Assembly: GCA_014898415.1 (NCBI GenBank)
Contig: RCTD01000023.1
Coordinates: 558,001 to 622,000, forward strand
Source of the DNA: Stromatinia cepivora
Lineage: Eukaryota > Ascomycota > Leotiomycetes > Helotiales > Sclerotiniaceae
Length of the DNA: 64,000 nucleotides
Reading direction: 5' to 3'
The notes under the pieces were generated by a model. That model did no database searches. It saw nothing but the letters and a program-made list of their open reading frames with translations, and was not told the DNA's origin. The position numbers and the translations under genes were made by a program. This document shows positions 11,225 to 21,843 of the stretch, piece after piece (within the stretch, counting starts at the first letter, position 1; each line of letters starts with the position of its first letter).

Positions 11225-11717
11225 ACCTAGCCCACAGAGCTTTAGTTTCGACTGAATCATTATCACTTGATCTTGTAGAAGACATCTCTGTGGCTTTGGA
11301 TAGGCGCTGATGTTTGTAATTTTCCTTTTCCTGGATATGAACTGGCTAGTCTGACAAACTTTTGGCATATATAGAAGTATTCGGAAAGAGCGAGCCATGA
11401 ATTTAGTTGTTCGTTGTAGGAAGTAGAATTGGTTTTGAAGAGCTTGTGTATGTATCATTGAATGAAAAACAGGGGAAATGTTCCCCATGGAGAAGCAAAT
11501 ATGGGGTCATGCGCCTTAAATTCTCCGCTCCAATTATTCTTCGGCATTCCGTAATAGAAATCAAACAAGTGCCACAAATTTAGTCAAGATCTGCCACCTG
11601 AGCTCGATATTTATAAAAAATATTGACGAATGTAGCATACTGTATTGTAAATCGAAATGTTTGCATTCTTATCCAATCACCAAACTCCAGTTGTCCTACC
11701 TATGAAAATCCAGCCAT
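11225..11717. other. Intergenic stretch
   Basis: About 490 bases between the BTB start and the stop of the next minus-strand gene. The open frame continues upstream from the BTB start to 11488, but that part reads as noncoding-like sequence rich in basic and hydrophobic residues without a motif. I take it as 5' UTR and promoter. Confidence 0.45.
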
Positions 11718-13157
11718 TCAATTCCAAAACCAACCTGATTTTGTATTCTTCTTGGTTCGTGACTCGTTTTCCTGATCATCGGTCTCCACTCTCTGTTGCG
11801 ACGATTCAAACTCATCAGGGTGGAAACCAGCACTAGCAAGATCGCGACGCCGAGTTGCTTTATCGACTGTATGACTAGTTGTTGTTTCTGCTTCACTTCC
11901 ATCGTCAAATCTTCTCCAAACACGAATTGTCGTTTCCACACTTCCATCTTCATTGGTGTAATATTCAATGGTTGAGCTTGAAGATACTTCTCGCTTTGAT
12001 TCTGTTGGTTGTGAAATTGATTTCTCACTCGTATGCACGCCCGAGACAGCTGCTCCACGAGCTTCTTCGAATGGAATATGCTTGCTCTTCATTAATCTTT
12101 CCATGGCAGTGATCGTAGACTCAACTTTGTTGAAGAATTGATCAGGCATGGTAGATGCATCGGTAAGAAAACTCTCGTACATTTGTTCTTCGGTCTCGGC
12201 ATCCTTCATCAATCGTTTGATCCGTGCGATAGATGGACTTGAATCTTGATTGCTAGGGTCACTCTCCTGTTCAGACGAGCGAGACTCAGTGAAAGCATTG
12301 CTTGAATCCGAACTAGGCAGATGAAGTATGCCCAATTCTCGAAGTCGTTCAATCCAATTCAATCCATTCTCTACTGTTGACCTGATACTTCTCGGTTCTG
12401 CGCTGGCTGTTGACTTGAGGTATTTGGATGGGATCTCTATGTGCCGACCTTTACCTTGGCTAGTAAGGAGTAGGTCTTCAAATGCTTCGCAATAAGGGAA
12501 ATCGTCTCGAGGAGCAGCCCTATGAATCGCATCGTACGTTCCGAAACCCCTACTTCGCACATCATATATTCTATGATGCGCAAGGATAGATTGGCCAAGA
12601 GATAAAATTAGGGGCGAATATGGCGAGCAAAGAAGATAAGGCATTAGTGAAATATCATTTGCATCGGCTTTGTATAACATCATGGCAGCAAAAGAACTCA
12701 TAGTATGCCTAAGGTGATCAGGGAAAGGAGCAGCCAATGGCGAATGCAGGGGCGAATAGAGTGGAATATCGTAGGATCCGAAAATATTGGTCCTCCGGTC
12801 AGGAAAGAAGCGATCAAAATCCATTTGGTTATGAGAGGCTTGTGATTTCTTAACAGGTATTTGGACTTCATCATGCTCCGCTGCTGTTCTATTCTCACTT
12901 CTCGCCTCTTCGGCCTCCTTCAATTCCCTCCGCCGTGCTTGTAGTTCATCTCTTCTTCTTAAATCCTCATCGAATACGGACCATTGCGAATGACTTTGGG
13001 GCTTCGCAAATGCAGATGGCAGTCCAATGAAGCCTTGAAGAATCGAACTGACGTGCTCATCGGCGAAGTGTCTGAAACGAATGAAGGGATTATCGGAATC
13101 GGATTGATTATCTTTAGAGCCTTTATCGACGTTATCGGAATTTGATGATTTTGACAT
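11718..13157 (-). CDS. Conserved ascomycete protein of unknown function
   Basis: Single-exon frame of 479 codons with an ATG at 13155-13157. I do not recognise a named family. Visible parts: a charged N-terminus; a short conserved-looking block (FRHFADEHVSSILQGFIGLP, about 28-47); an Arg/Glu-rich helix (RRRDELQARRRELKEAEEA, about 67-86); a globular-looking middle with many Tyr, Leu and His; a Ser-rich acidic linker around 285-315; and a C-terminal block (SVETTIRVWRRFDDGSEAET, about 405-425) followed by a charged tail ending SGWFWN. No signal peptide or membrane span. It is divergent from the gene at 13,944, sharing a 786-bp promoter region with several simple repeats. Codon use and composition match the other genes here. 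Function unknown. Confidence 0.8.
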   Translation of the reverse strand: MSKSSNSDNVDKGSKDNQSDSDNPFIRFRHFADEHVSSILQGFIGLPSAFAKPQSHSQWSVFDEDLRRRDELQARRRELKEAEEARSENRTAAEHDEVQIPVKKSQASHNQMDFDRFFPDRRTNIFGSYDIPLYSPLHSPLAAPFPDHLRHTMSSFAAMMLYKADANDISLMPYLLCSPYSPLILSLGQSILAHHRIYDVRSRGFGTYDAIHRAAPRDDFPYCEAFEDLLLTSQGKGRHIEIPSKYLKSTASAEPRSIRSTVENGLNWIERLRELGILHLPSSDSSNAFTESRSSEQESDPSNQDSSPSIARIKRLMKDAETEEQMYESFLTDASTMPDQFFNKVESTITAMERLMKSKHIPFEEARGAAVSGVHTSEKSISQPTESKREVSSSSTIEYYTNEDGSVETTIRVWRRFDDGSEAETTTSHTVDKATRRRDLASAGFHPDEFESSQQRVETDDQENESRTKKNTKSGWFWN

Positions 13158-13943
13158 TGTGCTTTATTATTATAAATGTCGGAAATATAATTCAAATAAC
13201 CTTGTGTGGTCTCATCAACAATGACAATATCGATGAAAGATGGTTGGGTTGTTGATAAGATAGATTGTGAGATTGTGAGATTGTGAGATTAGAAGATGGG
13301 ATTTGTAGACTGACATTTTGCGGGGTCTTTAAATTAATTTAGCGCTGAAAGGAAAGGAAAGGAAAGGAATACAGGCACGCACGGTTTTCAGATTTAGTAC
13401 CTACTACCTAGGTATACCGGTACACTAGTAATAATCTTTAATGATTTCATTTAATTTTAATTTCTTCCTTTCATCTCACCCTTCACCCTTCACCCTTCAC
13501 CCTTCACCGCAAATAAGCAGCCACTCCAGAGCCAGAGTCTCCTGCTACACAACCACTTCTCGTCTACTACACTTAAATCAACATCAACCAATAAATTCTT
13601 TTTTTTTTCTTTCTCTCCTTTCTAATCCTTCACCGCAAACAAGCCACTTCTAGCACTTGAAAAACTTTGGAACTCGGCTTGACTGGCTTGATAAAAAAGA
13701 ACCATAGGGAACTTGCCACGAAACTTCACTATTTTGAGAAGAGTATTTGACAACACAACCCCATTTTGAATCTCCTATTTCATATATTCATACGAATAAA
13801 TGCCCATGTAAATGCAGCAATTGCTTCTTTTCATATACTTCCCTAATGCTGGTAATACTTGCGAATTGAAGTTAAAAAACAACAAGGCAATGTCTTGCCT
13901 TTTCCAATCCTGAGAGAGATTGAAAGAGAAAAGTATCCACATC
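13158..13943. promoter_or_regulatory. Divergent promoter region with simple repeats
   Basis: 786 bases between two genes that point away from each other. It contains gattgtga repeated just over three times (13263-13290), a ggaaa run (about 13349-13369), and cccttca repeated about four times (13477-13508). It also has T-rich and C/T-rich tracts typical of fungal core promoters. The cccttca unit is not the fungal telomere repeat. Confidence 0.45.
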
Positions 13944-15350
13944 ATGACAACCACTGGAACATCATTAATTGTGCGAGATGCATCAACCCCTCACATGCGA
14001 CCTCACACCACTTCAAAAACTTCCTCAAATCATCTGAATTCAAATACCGATAATAATAACAATAATAATAGACGTCATTCACTTCCACTTCATTTCCTTT
14101 CACCAGCTTTATGGACTTCTAATACTTCAACTGCAAGTCTTGTGGAATCCGAAGAAGCTGCTCGCGGTGAACATATCCTAGACGAGGCAAAGGTCGCACA
14201 TCGCCTTGCAGCTCTTCGCTCTCTCAACGGCGCAAATCGATCTCCTCATAGTTATGCCAAATCTACCGGAGAAACATTCAATCAACCGGTGATTGTGCGA
14301 ACTTATTCGGGAGCTGTTCGACCTCGCTCTCAACAACGAGATACTATCGCTGTGAAAAAGCAGAATGGAACAGCGGGCATAGCATCAAACAAAATGGATA
14401 TGAAACTTCCACCAGTGGAAGCTTTTAGCTTCAAGGGAATCATGGATGATATAAAACATGGTGTGAGTGAGGATTTAGAAAGGATCGCGGAGATATGTGC
14501 GAGGAGCAAGTATAGTTTGGCAAATCAACACGAATTTCATCACCCCCCTCATGGTTCCGGAGATCGCATACCACAAATTGGCACTGCTTTAGGGGTAGAT
14601 TTAGGTGTATCAACAATACAAGCCGTTGAGCCGGATGAAACCCCTACAAGACATTTTACACGAAACTCAAGAGGAAGTCGAAGAGGGAAATCCGTTGCTT
14701 ATGGTACACTAGAAACCATCATGTCATCGTCAAGATCTTCTGATGAGGATAAATCCAGGAAAAAGCCCGCCGCTGTTTTGGAAGATGAGGTTCGTGGAAG
14801 GGCAGCAAGGAAGGAGGTTGAGGTACCACCTTCAAGTTCCGAAGTGATAGGAGACGCTGTGGCGCCCGCAACGATATCTGAAAGGCAACCTCCCCCCAAG
14901 CACGTCAGGTCCAAATCTGCCACATTCGCGTCAATGATTATAGACAATGCCCAAAGCTTCAAACAGGAACATAAGCCCCAAGTTTCATCTCCTACCTTTC
15001 TTATTAGCGAACCTGCTCGACCTCAAACATCAGCTGCGGATCTTGAACATATGCCTGCCTTTGATAAACTAACTCCCAACCGGCCTTCCACTTTCCCTGA
15101 GATGACATTACCAAAACCCACCCTGATACGCAATGAGTCAATAGCTTCAACTTTAAGGCCCGAGACCTCACCGAAATCGTCCATACTCAGTAATTTGAGT
15201 TCATGGCTACCCTGGAGTAAATCACCCAGCCCAGTACGAACATTTCAGGGTAGGGCAAGAAGTGGATCGCATGCGGAAGGAAGTTTACGAAGCTTGTTGG
15301 GGTCTACAGACATTGATAGAAGGGGCAAGAATGTTGACAATATCCCTTGA
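13944..15350 (+). CDS. Conserved disordered ascomycete protein, unknown function
   Basis: The open frame can be extended to 13920 only by using TTG. The first ATG is at 13944 (MTTTGTSLIVRDAS), giving 468 residues. Most of the chain is Ser/Thr/Pro/Arg-rich and likely disordered: an Asn run (DNNNNNNRR) near residue 40, a charged helix (EEAARGEHILDEAKVAHRLA) near 70, and basic Ser-rich segments (RGSRRGKSVA; PPPKHVRSKSATF). One short block looks more ordered and conserved: KLPPVEAFSFKGIMDDIKHG followed by DLERIAEICARSKYSLANQ (about 150-195). The C-terminus holds SWLPWSKSPSPVRTF. No catalytic motif, signal peptide or membrane span. It could be a phospho-regulated scaffold, but that is only inference from composition. 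Confidence 0.78.
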   Translation: MTTTGTSLIVRDASTPHMRPHTTSKTSSNHLNSNTDNNNNNNRRHSLPLHFLSPALWTSNTSTASLVESEEAARGEHILDEAKVAHRLAALRSLNGANRSPHSYAKSTGETFNQPVIVRTYSGAVRPRSQQRDTIAVKKQNGTAGIASNKMDMKLPPVEAFSFKGIMDDIKHGVSEDLERIAEICARSKYSLANQHEFHHPPHGSGDRIPQIGTALGVDLGVSTIQAVEPDETPTRHFTRNSRGSRRGKSVAYGTLETIMSSSRSSDEDKSRKKPAAVLEDEVRGRAARKEVEVPPSSSEVIGDAVAPATISERQPPPKHVRSKSATFASMIIDNAQSFKQEHKPQVSSPTFLISEPARPQTSAADLEHMPAFDKLTPNRPSTFPEMTLPKPTLIRNESIASTLRPETSPKSSILSNLSSWLPWSKSPSPVRTFQGRARSGSHAEGSLRSLLGSTDIDRRGKNVDNIP

Positions 15351-15623
15351 ATGGAATCATGTCATGTTCAAAGCAAACTGGCAATCACCGTGAGTTTGGT
15401 GTGATGAAAGACAGTAGGGTATCCACAAGCTGTAGGAATATTCTAAGCCATTTGGACCGCGAGTTCTCCTAGCTCCAGGCATAATTCACCAATACCAGCA
15501 TGAATTGTCTCGATTTCCCAACTTCTTCCAAGAATAAGATCGTGTTCTGTGTCGCAATACATAGCCAAATAATTACAATTGCCAGAATCGGGCTAACGAC
15601 ATTTGCTGGGTCAATTTTGGAGA
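15351..15623. other. Short intergenic stretch
   Basis: About 270 bases between the preceding stop codon and the start of the BTB locus. It probably combines a 3' UTR with the promoter of the BTB pseudogene. No motif seen. Confidence 0.4.
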
Positions 15624-16255
15624 ATGGCTAATATGAATCGGCTCGGCGAGTTGTAAGTCAAGATTATACGTCATATTATCGAGACCTACTAACAGACGCT
15701 GAGGATTTTCAAGGAAGGAGACAAATACTCAGATCTCACCATAAGATGTCCTGGAAAACTTTTTGGGTGCACAGAAGTATCGTTTGTGTACAATCCGGGT
15801 TTTTTGCGACTGAAGTGGATAGCCTTTGGCGAGTAAGCCATCACAGTTTACCATGAAAGACAGCTACTCTCGAGTGTTAGGGGAGTTTCGCTTGTGAGAT
15901 AGTACTGGACTTCGATGAGGTTGATCTCCATATCGTTCAAAAATTGGTCGGGTTTCTCTATTACCACTCTTTCGATAATGAATTTGACACTGTTACTCTC
16001 GCCAAGCTTCACATCAAAGGGGACAAATGGAATATCTCTTTTTCGAAGTGGAAGGCGGCTTTGAGGCTCGAAGTCATCTTATCAAACAACCTACGACCTA
16101 TCGACAAACTACTAAACATTCTTCCACCATCCGATGAACGCATAGCGGGCAAAGCAATCACGATATCGCAGCTCGCTTATAGACATCTTCCACGGTGGAA
16201 AAAAGTTCTCAAACACATTATCCTGCAGCATGTCCTCAAGGATTGTGTTCTGTGA
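15624..16255 (+). pseudogene. BTB/POZ gene with a one-base frameshift
   Basis: A plausible three-exon model: 15624-15652 (MANMNRLGE), 15704-15832 and 15881-16255, with introns ending in GAG and TTAG. Exon 2 starts in frame as IFKEGDKYSDLTIRCPGK, but the BTB sequence then continues in another frame as FWVHRSIVCVQSGFFATEVD. The shift falls at or next to the four-A run 15755-15758, where one missing base would explain it. Exon 3 reads SFACEIVLDFDEVDLHIVQK then LVGFLYYHSF and on to a stop at 16253. The downstream part still resembles the BTB C-terminal helices (LAKLHIKGDKWNIS). A real frameshift is most likely; a sequencing or assembly error is the alternative. Related to, but clearly diverged from, the two other BTB genes in the window. 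Confidence 0.65.
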
Positions 16256-18315
16256 ATCCTCGTGGAAGAAGTCGAATTCAGAGGCTTTGTCTCGGAAACT
16301 GGGGGCATAGCCATGGACTTGTTAGATGCCCAGTTCCAATGTCCCAATGCGGCTCTCGAGCTTAAAAGGAAGTGCCTAGGTCAATGAGTTCAGCATCGAT
16401 ACATAGTCTTTGAGAGTACATTTATAAATTGCAATTTTCACTTTTATCTGCTTCATCTTCAAATACAATATGCTCTTTTAGTTGTTTTACCTTATGAGTC
16501 GTGGCATCTTTTGAGTCGTTTTACCTGTGCGCAATAATTCGCACCTCTCTACATCGTACGTTCTATTCTTATTCACACTTTTATACAAGATTTTAATTAT
16601 ATACACAATCATAATCTCATCCCACCCCAAGAAACCCAACACAAAACCCTGCATATCCTCTCCGACCTCTTGGATACCCCCTCTTGTAACCCTCATCAAT
16701 TCACCAATTCACCACTTTCCAAAAATTATTCTCCCTCCTCCCTCTTGGATATCCATCTCATCTGGCACCTCCCTGTTCTTCAATACATATAAAAAGAAAT
16801 ATTGCAGTATGAATTATATGAATCATATATTGATATAAGGAGATGAGGAGATGAGTGAGATTAAAAAAGTGGGATTGGAAAATGTATATAATGGGGATGT
16901 GGTGAGGATGTGGAAGGTAGGTGAGTTGGTTGATGGTTGATGGAGGAAGTGCTGGGAAGATGGTGGGGGGGAGTTCGAGGGGAGGGAGATTGGGGATTAA
17001 GGGGTTGGGGAAGGAGTGGGAAAGGGTGAGGGGTGGGTGAGTGAGGGGATGAGGGGAAGTAGGTGAGGATTGGGCTGATAGGAGTAGTTCGAGATTTTGA
17101 ATGAGTTCATGGGGATATTTTATAGATTATAAATGCACTGTTAAAAACTAGATGGTAGAGAGGGAATGGGGATGGACAGAATCCGTGAATTGCGGGATTA
17201 AAGTAGACTAGACCAGGTAATGCATGGCAAATAAACACCATAGCTAATCACGATGATATTCCACCACCACACAAACAACTACATGAAAGCCGTATCCGCA
17301 AATGCAGGGCAAGCTTTCCATTATATACAGAATTATTGATCTAGGGAAAATTTTCCAGTGTAGATATCAAAGCAAATTGTAGGTGTAGAGATGTAGAGGG
17401 GGATGGAAGATTGTGATTATGAGTATGGATAAGAGGGGATTTGAATGGGGAATGTATATATGTAGATGGGGAATGTGTGTGACTTCATATATAGGAACAA
17501 CATCACGGAAAGTTCTAAAGATATCTATGTACCTATCCAATAATTCGGATTAACAGGCTATGAGCTTTTGATATTTAGATGGATGTGCAATCCGATGTGA
17601 ATCCTTTAAATTGGTTGACAACACCCAGTATTTCACCAAACCCGATGAAAAAATGGCATTAATATCAATAACGGAGAATCTCACTAGAAACCCATAAACG
17701 TTTGATTTACTATAACTTACTTTCCAGAAATACTTAGAAAATATACGAAGATTTTATAGTGATGTAATGAGTATTGAATACATGGAAGAAGGGGTTAATA
17801 GAGGGGAAAGAAGAGTTTCATTGCGAGTATTGTTTGTAGGGGAGATAATGAGGAGGGAGTTTTTGATGGTTTTATTTGGTTGTTTTCGAATTGTTGGGTT
17901 GAGGGCTGTGGTGTTAATCCTTTGGGAGAAGAGTTTCGTGGAGATGAGGTTGCAGCTGGATGTTGGAGTCAAGACGGGAGTTGGGGATTAGATTGATGGT
18001 TGGAAGAGAAGTCTGCATTTGGAGTGTCATTTATATATTAGTGGTGGATACCTAAATACTAAAGTGGATAGACAGCTATGTGTTATTTGTACTTGAGATG
18101 AATGTCTGCAATGTGCGTGATTTGAGTTGCTGACTCTCCTTATGCGAGATAGCTATGTGTGTGGAGTTACTATACTCTGAGTATTTTGGTAGATAGTATT
18201 TACAGACCTTCATTCACCTATTCATTCTTCTTCATATTCCCCAAAAATGATATCCAAACCCCATATGAACATGTGATATATTCCTAGACTACAACTGCAA
18301 TGTCTCTATATCCCC
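16256..18315. other. Intergenic stretch with a long G-rich strand-biased tract
   Basis: About 2.06 kb with no supported gene. Short frames (16527-16838; 17754-17991 on both strands) lack motifs, and the minus-strand one starts at TTG. The notable content is a roughly 250-base purine-rich, G-rich tract on the plus strand (about 16835-17085), listed separately. The right end (18,020-18,315) is the 3' flank of the dehydrogenase gene. Confidence 0.5.
16835..17085 (+). repeat. G-rich, nearly C-free tract
   Basis: The plus strand is dominated by G and A with frequent GGG and GGGG runs (for example gggggggag, gaggggaggg, aaggggttgggg, gaggggtgggtg) and very few C. It is not an exact tandem repeat. 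Such sequence can form G-quadruplexes or triplexes. It lies between two genes and has no coding potential I can support. Confidence 0.6.
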
Positions 18316-20041
18316 TCAAATATATTTATATGGATTCATGATCCCATTCTATCAAACGTTAGTACATGTCTACACGTCAAATTATCCCAGGACAGGACAG
18401 GATAGGGAAGCTTACTGGATCATAAAGGTTCTTGATCCCCTTCATCAATCCGATCATCGTCTCACTCCGACTATATCCAATGTAATTCTTCTTCGCCAAA
18501 CCTAGTCCATGTTCGGCACTAATACTCCCATTTCTCTTTGCAACCCATTCGTATACAAATGGTTCTAATGCTTGCTCAACTCTTTTATCATAGCTTCGGG
18601 TTGCTACATTGAGATGCAAATTTGAATCTCCCATATGTCCATAACCTACTACGCCTACGACTGGGTAATCTTCGGTATCGCCGATGAGACCAGCTTTAGT
18701 GATTTTTTCTCGTACGTCTTCGACGAGTTGGTAGAGTTCTTTCAGAGGGATAGAGAGGTCGTATTTGTAGACACCACCCCAGTGGCCAAGACTTTCGGGA
18801 ATACCTTCTCTCCAGCCCCAAAGATCTTTGATTTGTGTTGCGTTCTCGGCCAAGGTACCATCAGAAACGATTTCTTTCTCCATAACATGTTCGAGGAAAT
18901 TATTCAATTTCTCTTGGTCATGATCGGAGTTGGAACCGCTTGTTTCGATAAGACAGTAGAAAGGATACTCACCTTCCAATGGTCTTTTGTTTTTGGTTAC
19001 TCTTTGAACCAAATCTTGGCTGCAACTATCCATGAGTTCGAAGGCAGAAAGGATCTCGGAAAGTTGACCTTTGGCTTCTTTGAAAGCTTCTTGTACTTTT
19101 TCGAAGGATTCGAGACCGAAGAATGCGACATTGGTGGCGTTTGATCGTTGAGGACAGAGGATTGATATTCCGGTAATTATACCGATTGTACCTTCACCAC
19201 CAATAAACAATTGTTTCAGATCATAACCAGTATTGTTTTTCCGTAATTTGGAGAGGTCATCAACGATTGTTCCATCTGGTAGGACTGCTTCGATACCAAG
19301 AACATTTCCGTGTAAACTTCCATATCGTAACAGCCTCAAACCTCCAGCATTTGTAGCAACATTACCTCCAATATGACATGATCCTTTTGCGCCTAGATCC
19401 AATGGGAATATATGTTTGCGCTCTGCTAAATAATTGTCGGCGACTTCCAGAACAACACCGGCATCTACAACAAGAGTACCTGAAACCTCATCAAACGATC
19501 GAATTTGATTCATTCGGCTCATATTGATCACGATCTCATCAAATACAGGGACTGATCCTCCTACAAGTCCAGTGTTCCCACCTTGTGGCACAACTGCTAA
19601 CATATTATCATTGCAGTATTTTAAAATCTTGCTCACTTCCTCCGTAGATCCAGGCTTCAAAACCAAACTTGTATGACCTCTATATTTGCGCATCCAATCT
19701 CCATTGAAAGGTTCAATATCATCTGTAGCATCCTTCGTAACTCCATCAATAATCGCAGATTCCTTCCCCAGTAAATCCCTGAAAAACTTCACATTCTCTT
19801 CAGATATTTGTGCGAATCTCGAGTCTCGTTTTATATCAGGATATGTTTCGGATGTAAATTTTATGGTCTTCGATGTACCAGTCGTTCCTTTGGCTATTCC
19901 TTCACTGCCTTCTGTAGTCGCAGTACTTTGCCATCTAGTTTGAACCAATGGTCGTAATGGACTTATTTTTGAGCATGAAGACGATGCTGATGATACTCGA
20001 GCTCTGCGAGCTGCGAGAGCAATTCGTGATCGAACTGCCAT
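18316..20041 (-). CDS. DLD2: Mitochondrial D-2-hydroxyglutarate / D-lactate dehydrogenase, FAD-linked (Dld2 type)
   Basis: Two exons, 18416-20041 and 18316-18348, with a 67-bp intron (18349-18415, GTAAGC...TACTAAC...GATAG). Splicing replaces a read-through tail with NGIMNPYKYI, the family's standard C-terminus. Result: 552 residues. The frame extends to 20125 only via TTG; the ATG at 20041 starts an Arg/Ser/Ala-rich mitochondrial presequence (MAVRSRIALAARRARVSS, cleavage near RWQS). The FAD-binding PCMH domain holds PQGGNTGLVGGSVP near 150, GSCHIGGNVATNAGG and GGEGTIGIITG. The C-terminal FAD-oxidase domain holds GHMGDSNLHLNVA near 467 and SAEHGLG near 507. Family role: oxidises D-2-hydroxyglutarate (yeast Dld2 and Dld3 couple this to pyruvate) and, less well, D-lactate. 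The exact substrate cannot be read from the sequence. Divergent from the proteasome gene. Confidence 0.92.
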
Positions 20042-20603
20042 GTCTGTGATGGTCAATTGAAGAAGGCTTGTCAGATTCTTGCGGGGGAAAATCAGGAGTG
20101 GGGTTGCAATGGCGAGCTTTATCAAAGCTTAGATCCACCTCTTCCAAAAGTTTTGTTGCATGTCTGTGTGAACTTTCAAGCTTGGGGCTTTTGCTAAAAG
20201 TATATATTTTATTACAGATTTGGAATCTTGAAGATTCCAGGATCTCGAAAAAAACTGTCCCGGGGATTTTGAAAGAGAATTTGGCTCGTAGATGTCCGGG
20301 GCGTTTTGGCCAAATTTTGTAAGGCTGTGATCTTGCCTTGTGCTGACATGATCCGTGCGGGTACCTTGGTGGACAGCCCGCAGATTCCAATTGGCAGCCT
20401 TGTCAAGTTGAGTGCCTGAGGATTGGAGGACAGGCTCAAGACTGTTGGACCTTCCTGTCGCGTAGCTTCGTATGCTGAGCTGCCTGCAGTTCAAACATCA
20501 AGCTTCATCAATATTTTCCCACTTTTCCATTAAGCTTCGATCATTTTCGAGATACCCAAAAATTCCATTTCATTTCACTTTACGGTTCAGATCATCATAA
20601 ACT
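20042..20603. promoter_or_regulatory. Divergent promoter between the dehydrogenase and proteasome alpha-4 genes
   Basis: 562 bases separating two start codons that face away from each other. Pyrimidine-rich stretches lie just before the proteasome ATG (ttccattt, catttcacttta). I looked for the yeast proteasome-associated control element (GGTGGCAAA) and did not see it. Long overlapping minus-strand frames here (20129-20494) are not genes. Confidence 0.5.
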
Positions 20604-21618
20604 ATGGCTTCAGGATATGATAGAGCGTTGTCTGGTAAGCTATTTCCCTAGGTAAATCCAACGTTAAAAAGGTAGCTAACATATGATAGTTTTCAGGTTA
20701 GTTTGCGATACGATTTATACTTAGGGATCGATCTGACAGCTGCCATAGTCCGGATGGTCATGTTTTCCAAGTCGAATATGCTCTCGAAGCTGTCAAAAGA
20801 GGTACTTAAGATAGCTTTAAACAACCAGCGAACAACAGCTTATAGGTCAAATCTAGGAACATGCGCCGTTGGAGTGAAGGGCAAGGATATTGTTGTCTTG
20901 GGATGTGAGAAGCGTTCGGCGATGAAGTTACAAGATACCCGTATTACGCCTTCAAAAATTGGTCTCGTCGATACCCACGTTTGCCTCGCCTTTGCAGGTC
21001 TCAATGCCGATGCACGAATCTTGGTCGATAAAGCAAGATTAGAAGCACAATCACATCGTCTTACAGTGGAAGATCCAGTTACAATAGAGTACATCACAAA
21101 GTATGTGGCTGGTGTGCAACAAAGATATACACAAAGTGGTGGTGTCAGACCGTTTGGTATTAGTACCTTGATTGTTGGATTTGACCCCAATGATCAGACT
21201 CCAAGATTGTACCAGACCGAGCCATCTGGAATTTACTCTGCGTGGTATGTTGTTCATATTCTATGTGTTTTATATACTCTAACAAGCTCCTAGGAAAGCC
21301 AATGCTATCGGTAGATCAAGCAAAACTGTACGAGAGTTCTTAGAGAGAAACCACAAGGATGATATGGATCGGGAGGCTACCATTAAATTGACAATCAAGT
21401 CGTTACTGGAAGTTGTCCAAACTGGAGCGAAGAATATCGAGATTGCCATCATGGCACCAGGCAAGCTCATTGAGATGTTGCCAGTGGAGGATATTGAGAA
21501 ATATGTGAAGGAAATTGAGCAGGAGAAATCTGAGGAGGCTGCTAAGAAGAAGGGTGGTCGTTCGGGGGGTACTGCTGCGATCTTGACGAGAGGACCTGAT
21601 GATGCTGCTGCCCAATAA
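20604..21618 (+). CDS. PRE6: 20S proteasome subunit alpha-4
   Basis: Five exons: 20604-20634, 20690-20696, 20749-20801, 20857-21244 and 21294-21618, with introns of 55, 52, 55 and 49 bp, giving 267 residues. Exon 2 is a 7-nt microexon (ttttcag). It is required to produce the universal alpha-subunit N-terminus [20 protein letters not shown] followed by [11 protein letters not shown]. The body matches yeast Pre6 closely: [63 protein letters not shown] and [16 protein letters not shown]. The tail is charged ([17 protein letters not shown]). Alpha subunits have no protease active site; they form the gated outer rings of the 20S core and bind the regulatory particle. It converges with the CHY zinc-finger gene, leaving 225 bp between stop codons. 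Confidence 0.96.
20690..20696 (+). other. PRE6: Seven-nucleotide microexon of the proteasome alpha-4 gene
   Basis: Sequence ttttcag, flanked by AG (20688-20689) upstream and GT (20697-20698) downstream. It supplies parts of Val, Phe and Ser in ALSVFSPDGH. Skipping it would shift the frame. This junction is supported by near-absolute conservation of the encoded motif across eukaryotes. Confidence 0.88.
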
Positions 21619-21843
21619 GTGGGGTGATATTTATGACTTTCTGCACTTCATAGAGCCTCTGTACTATAGCAATGAGCGACAAAATGACACAACTTCGGTG
21701 CTCCTGATGCACCCTGGGTTCATAATCCTTCTTCATATCTGCATATTAGCTACTAATTAACCATCGCTCTGAATCCCAATTTCCCATGTCCATGCCGCTA
21801 AATCAAACTCCTTTTTAACTCTCCGCGTTCGTAATGCATCGTA

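Noticed and set aside
13477..13508. Telomere-like repeat
   Set aside because: The unit is cccttca, not ccctaa, and it lies in a promoter between two genes.
13920..13943. Start of the plus-strand disordered protein at 13920
   Set aside because: The codon is TTG; the first ATG is 13944.
17754..17991. Small gene on either strand
   Set aside because: The minus frame starts at TTG and both frames lack motifs; mutual antisense overlap is typical of noncoding DNA.
20042..20125. Extended N-terminus of the D-2-hydroxyglutarate dehydrogenase
   Set aside because: It begins at TTG; the ATG at 20041 starts a typical mitochondrial presequence.
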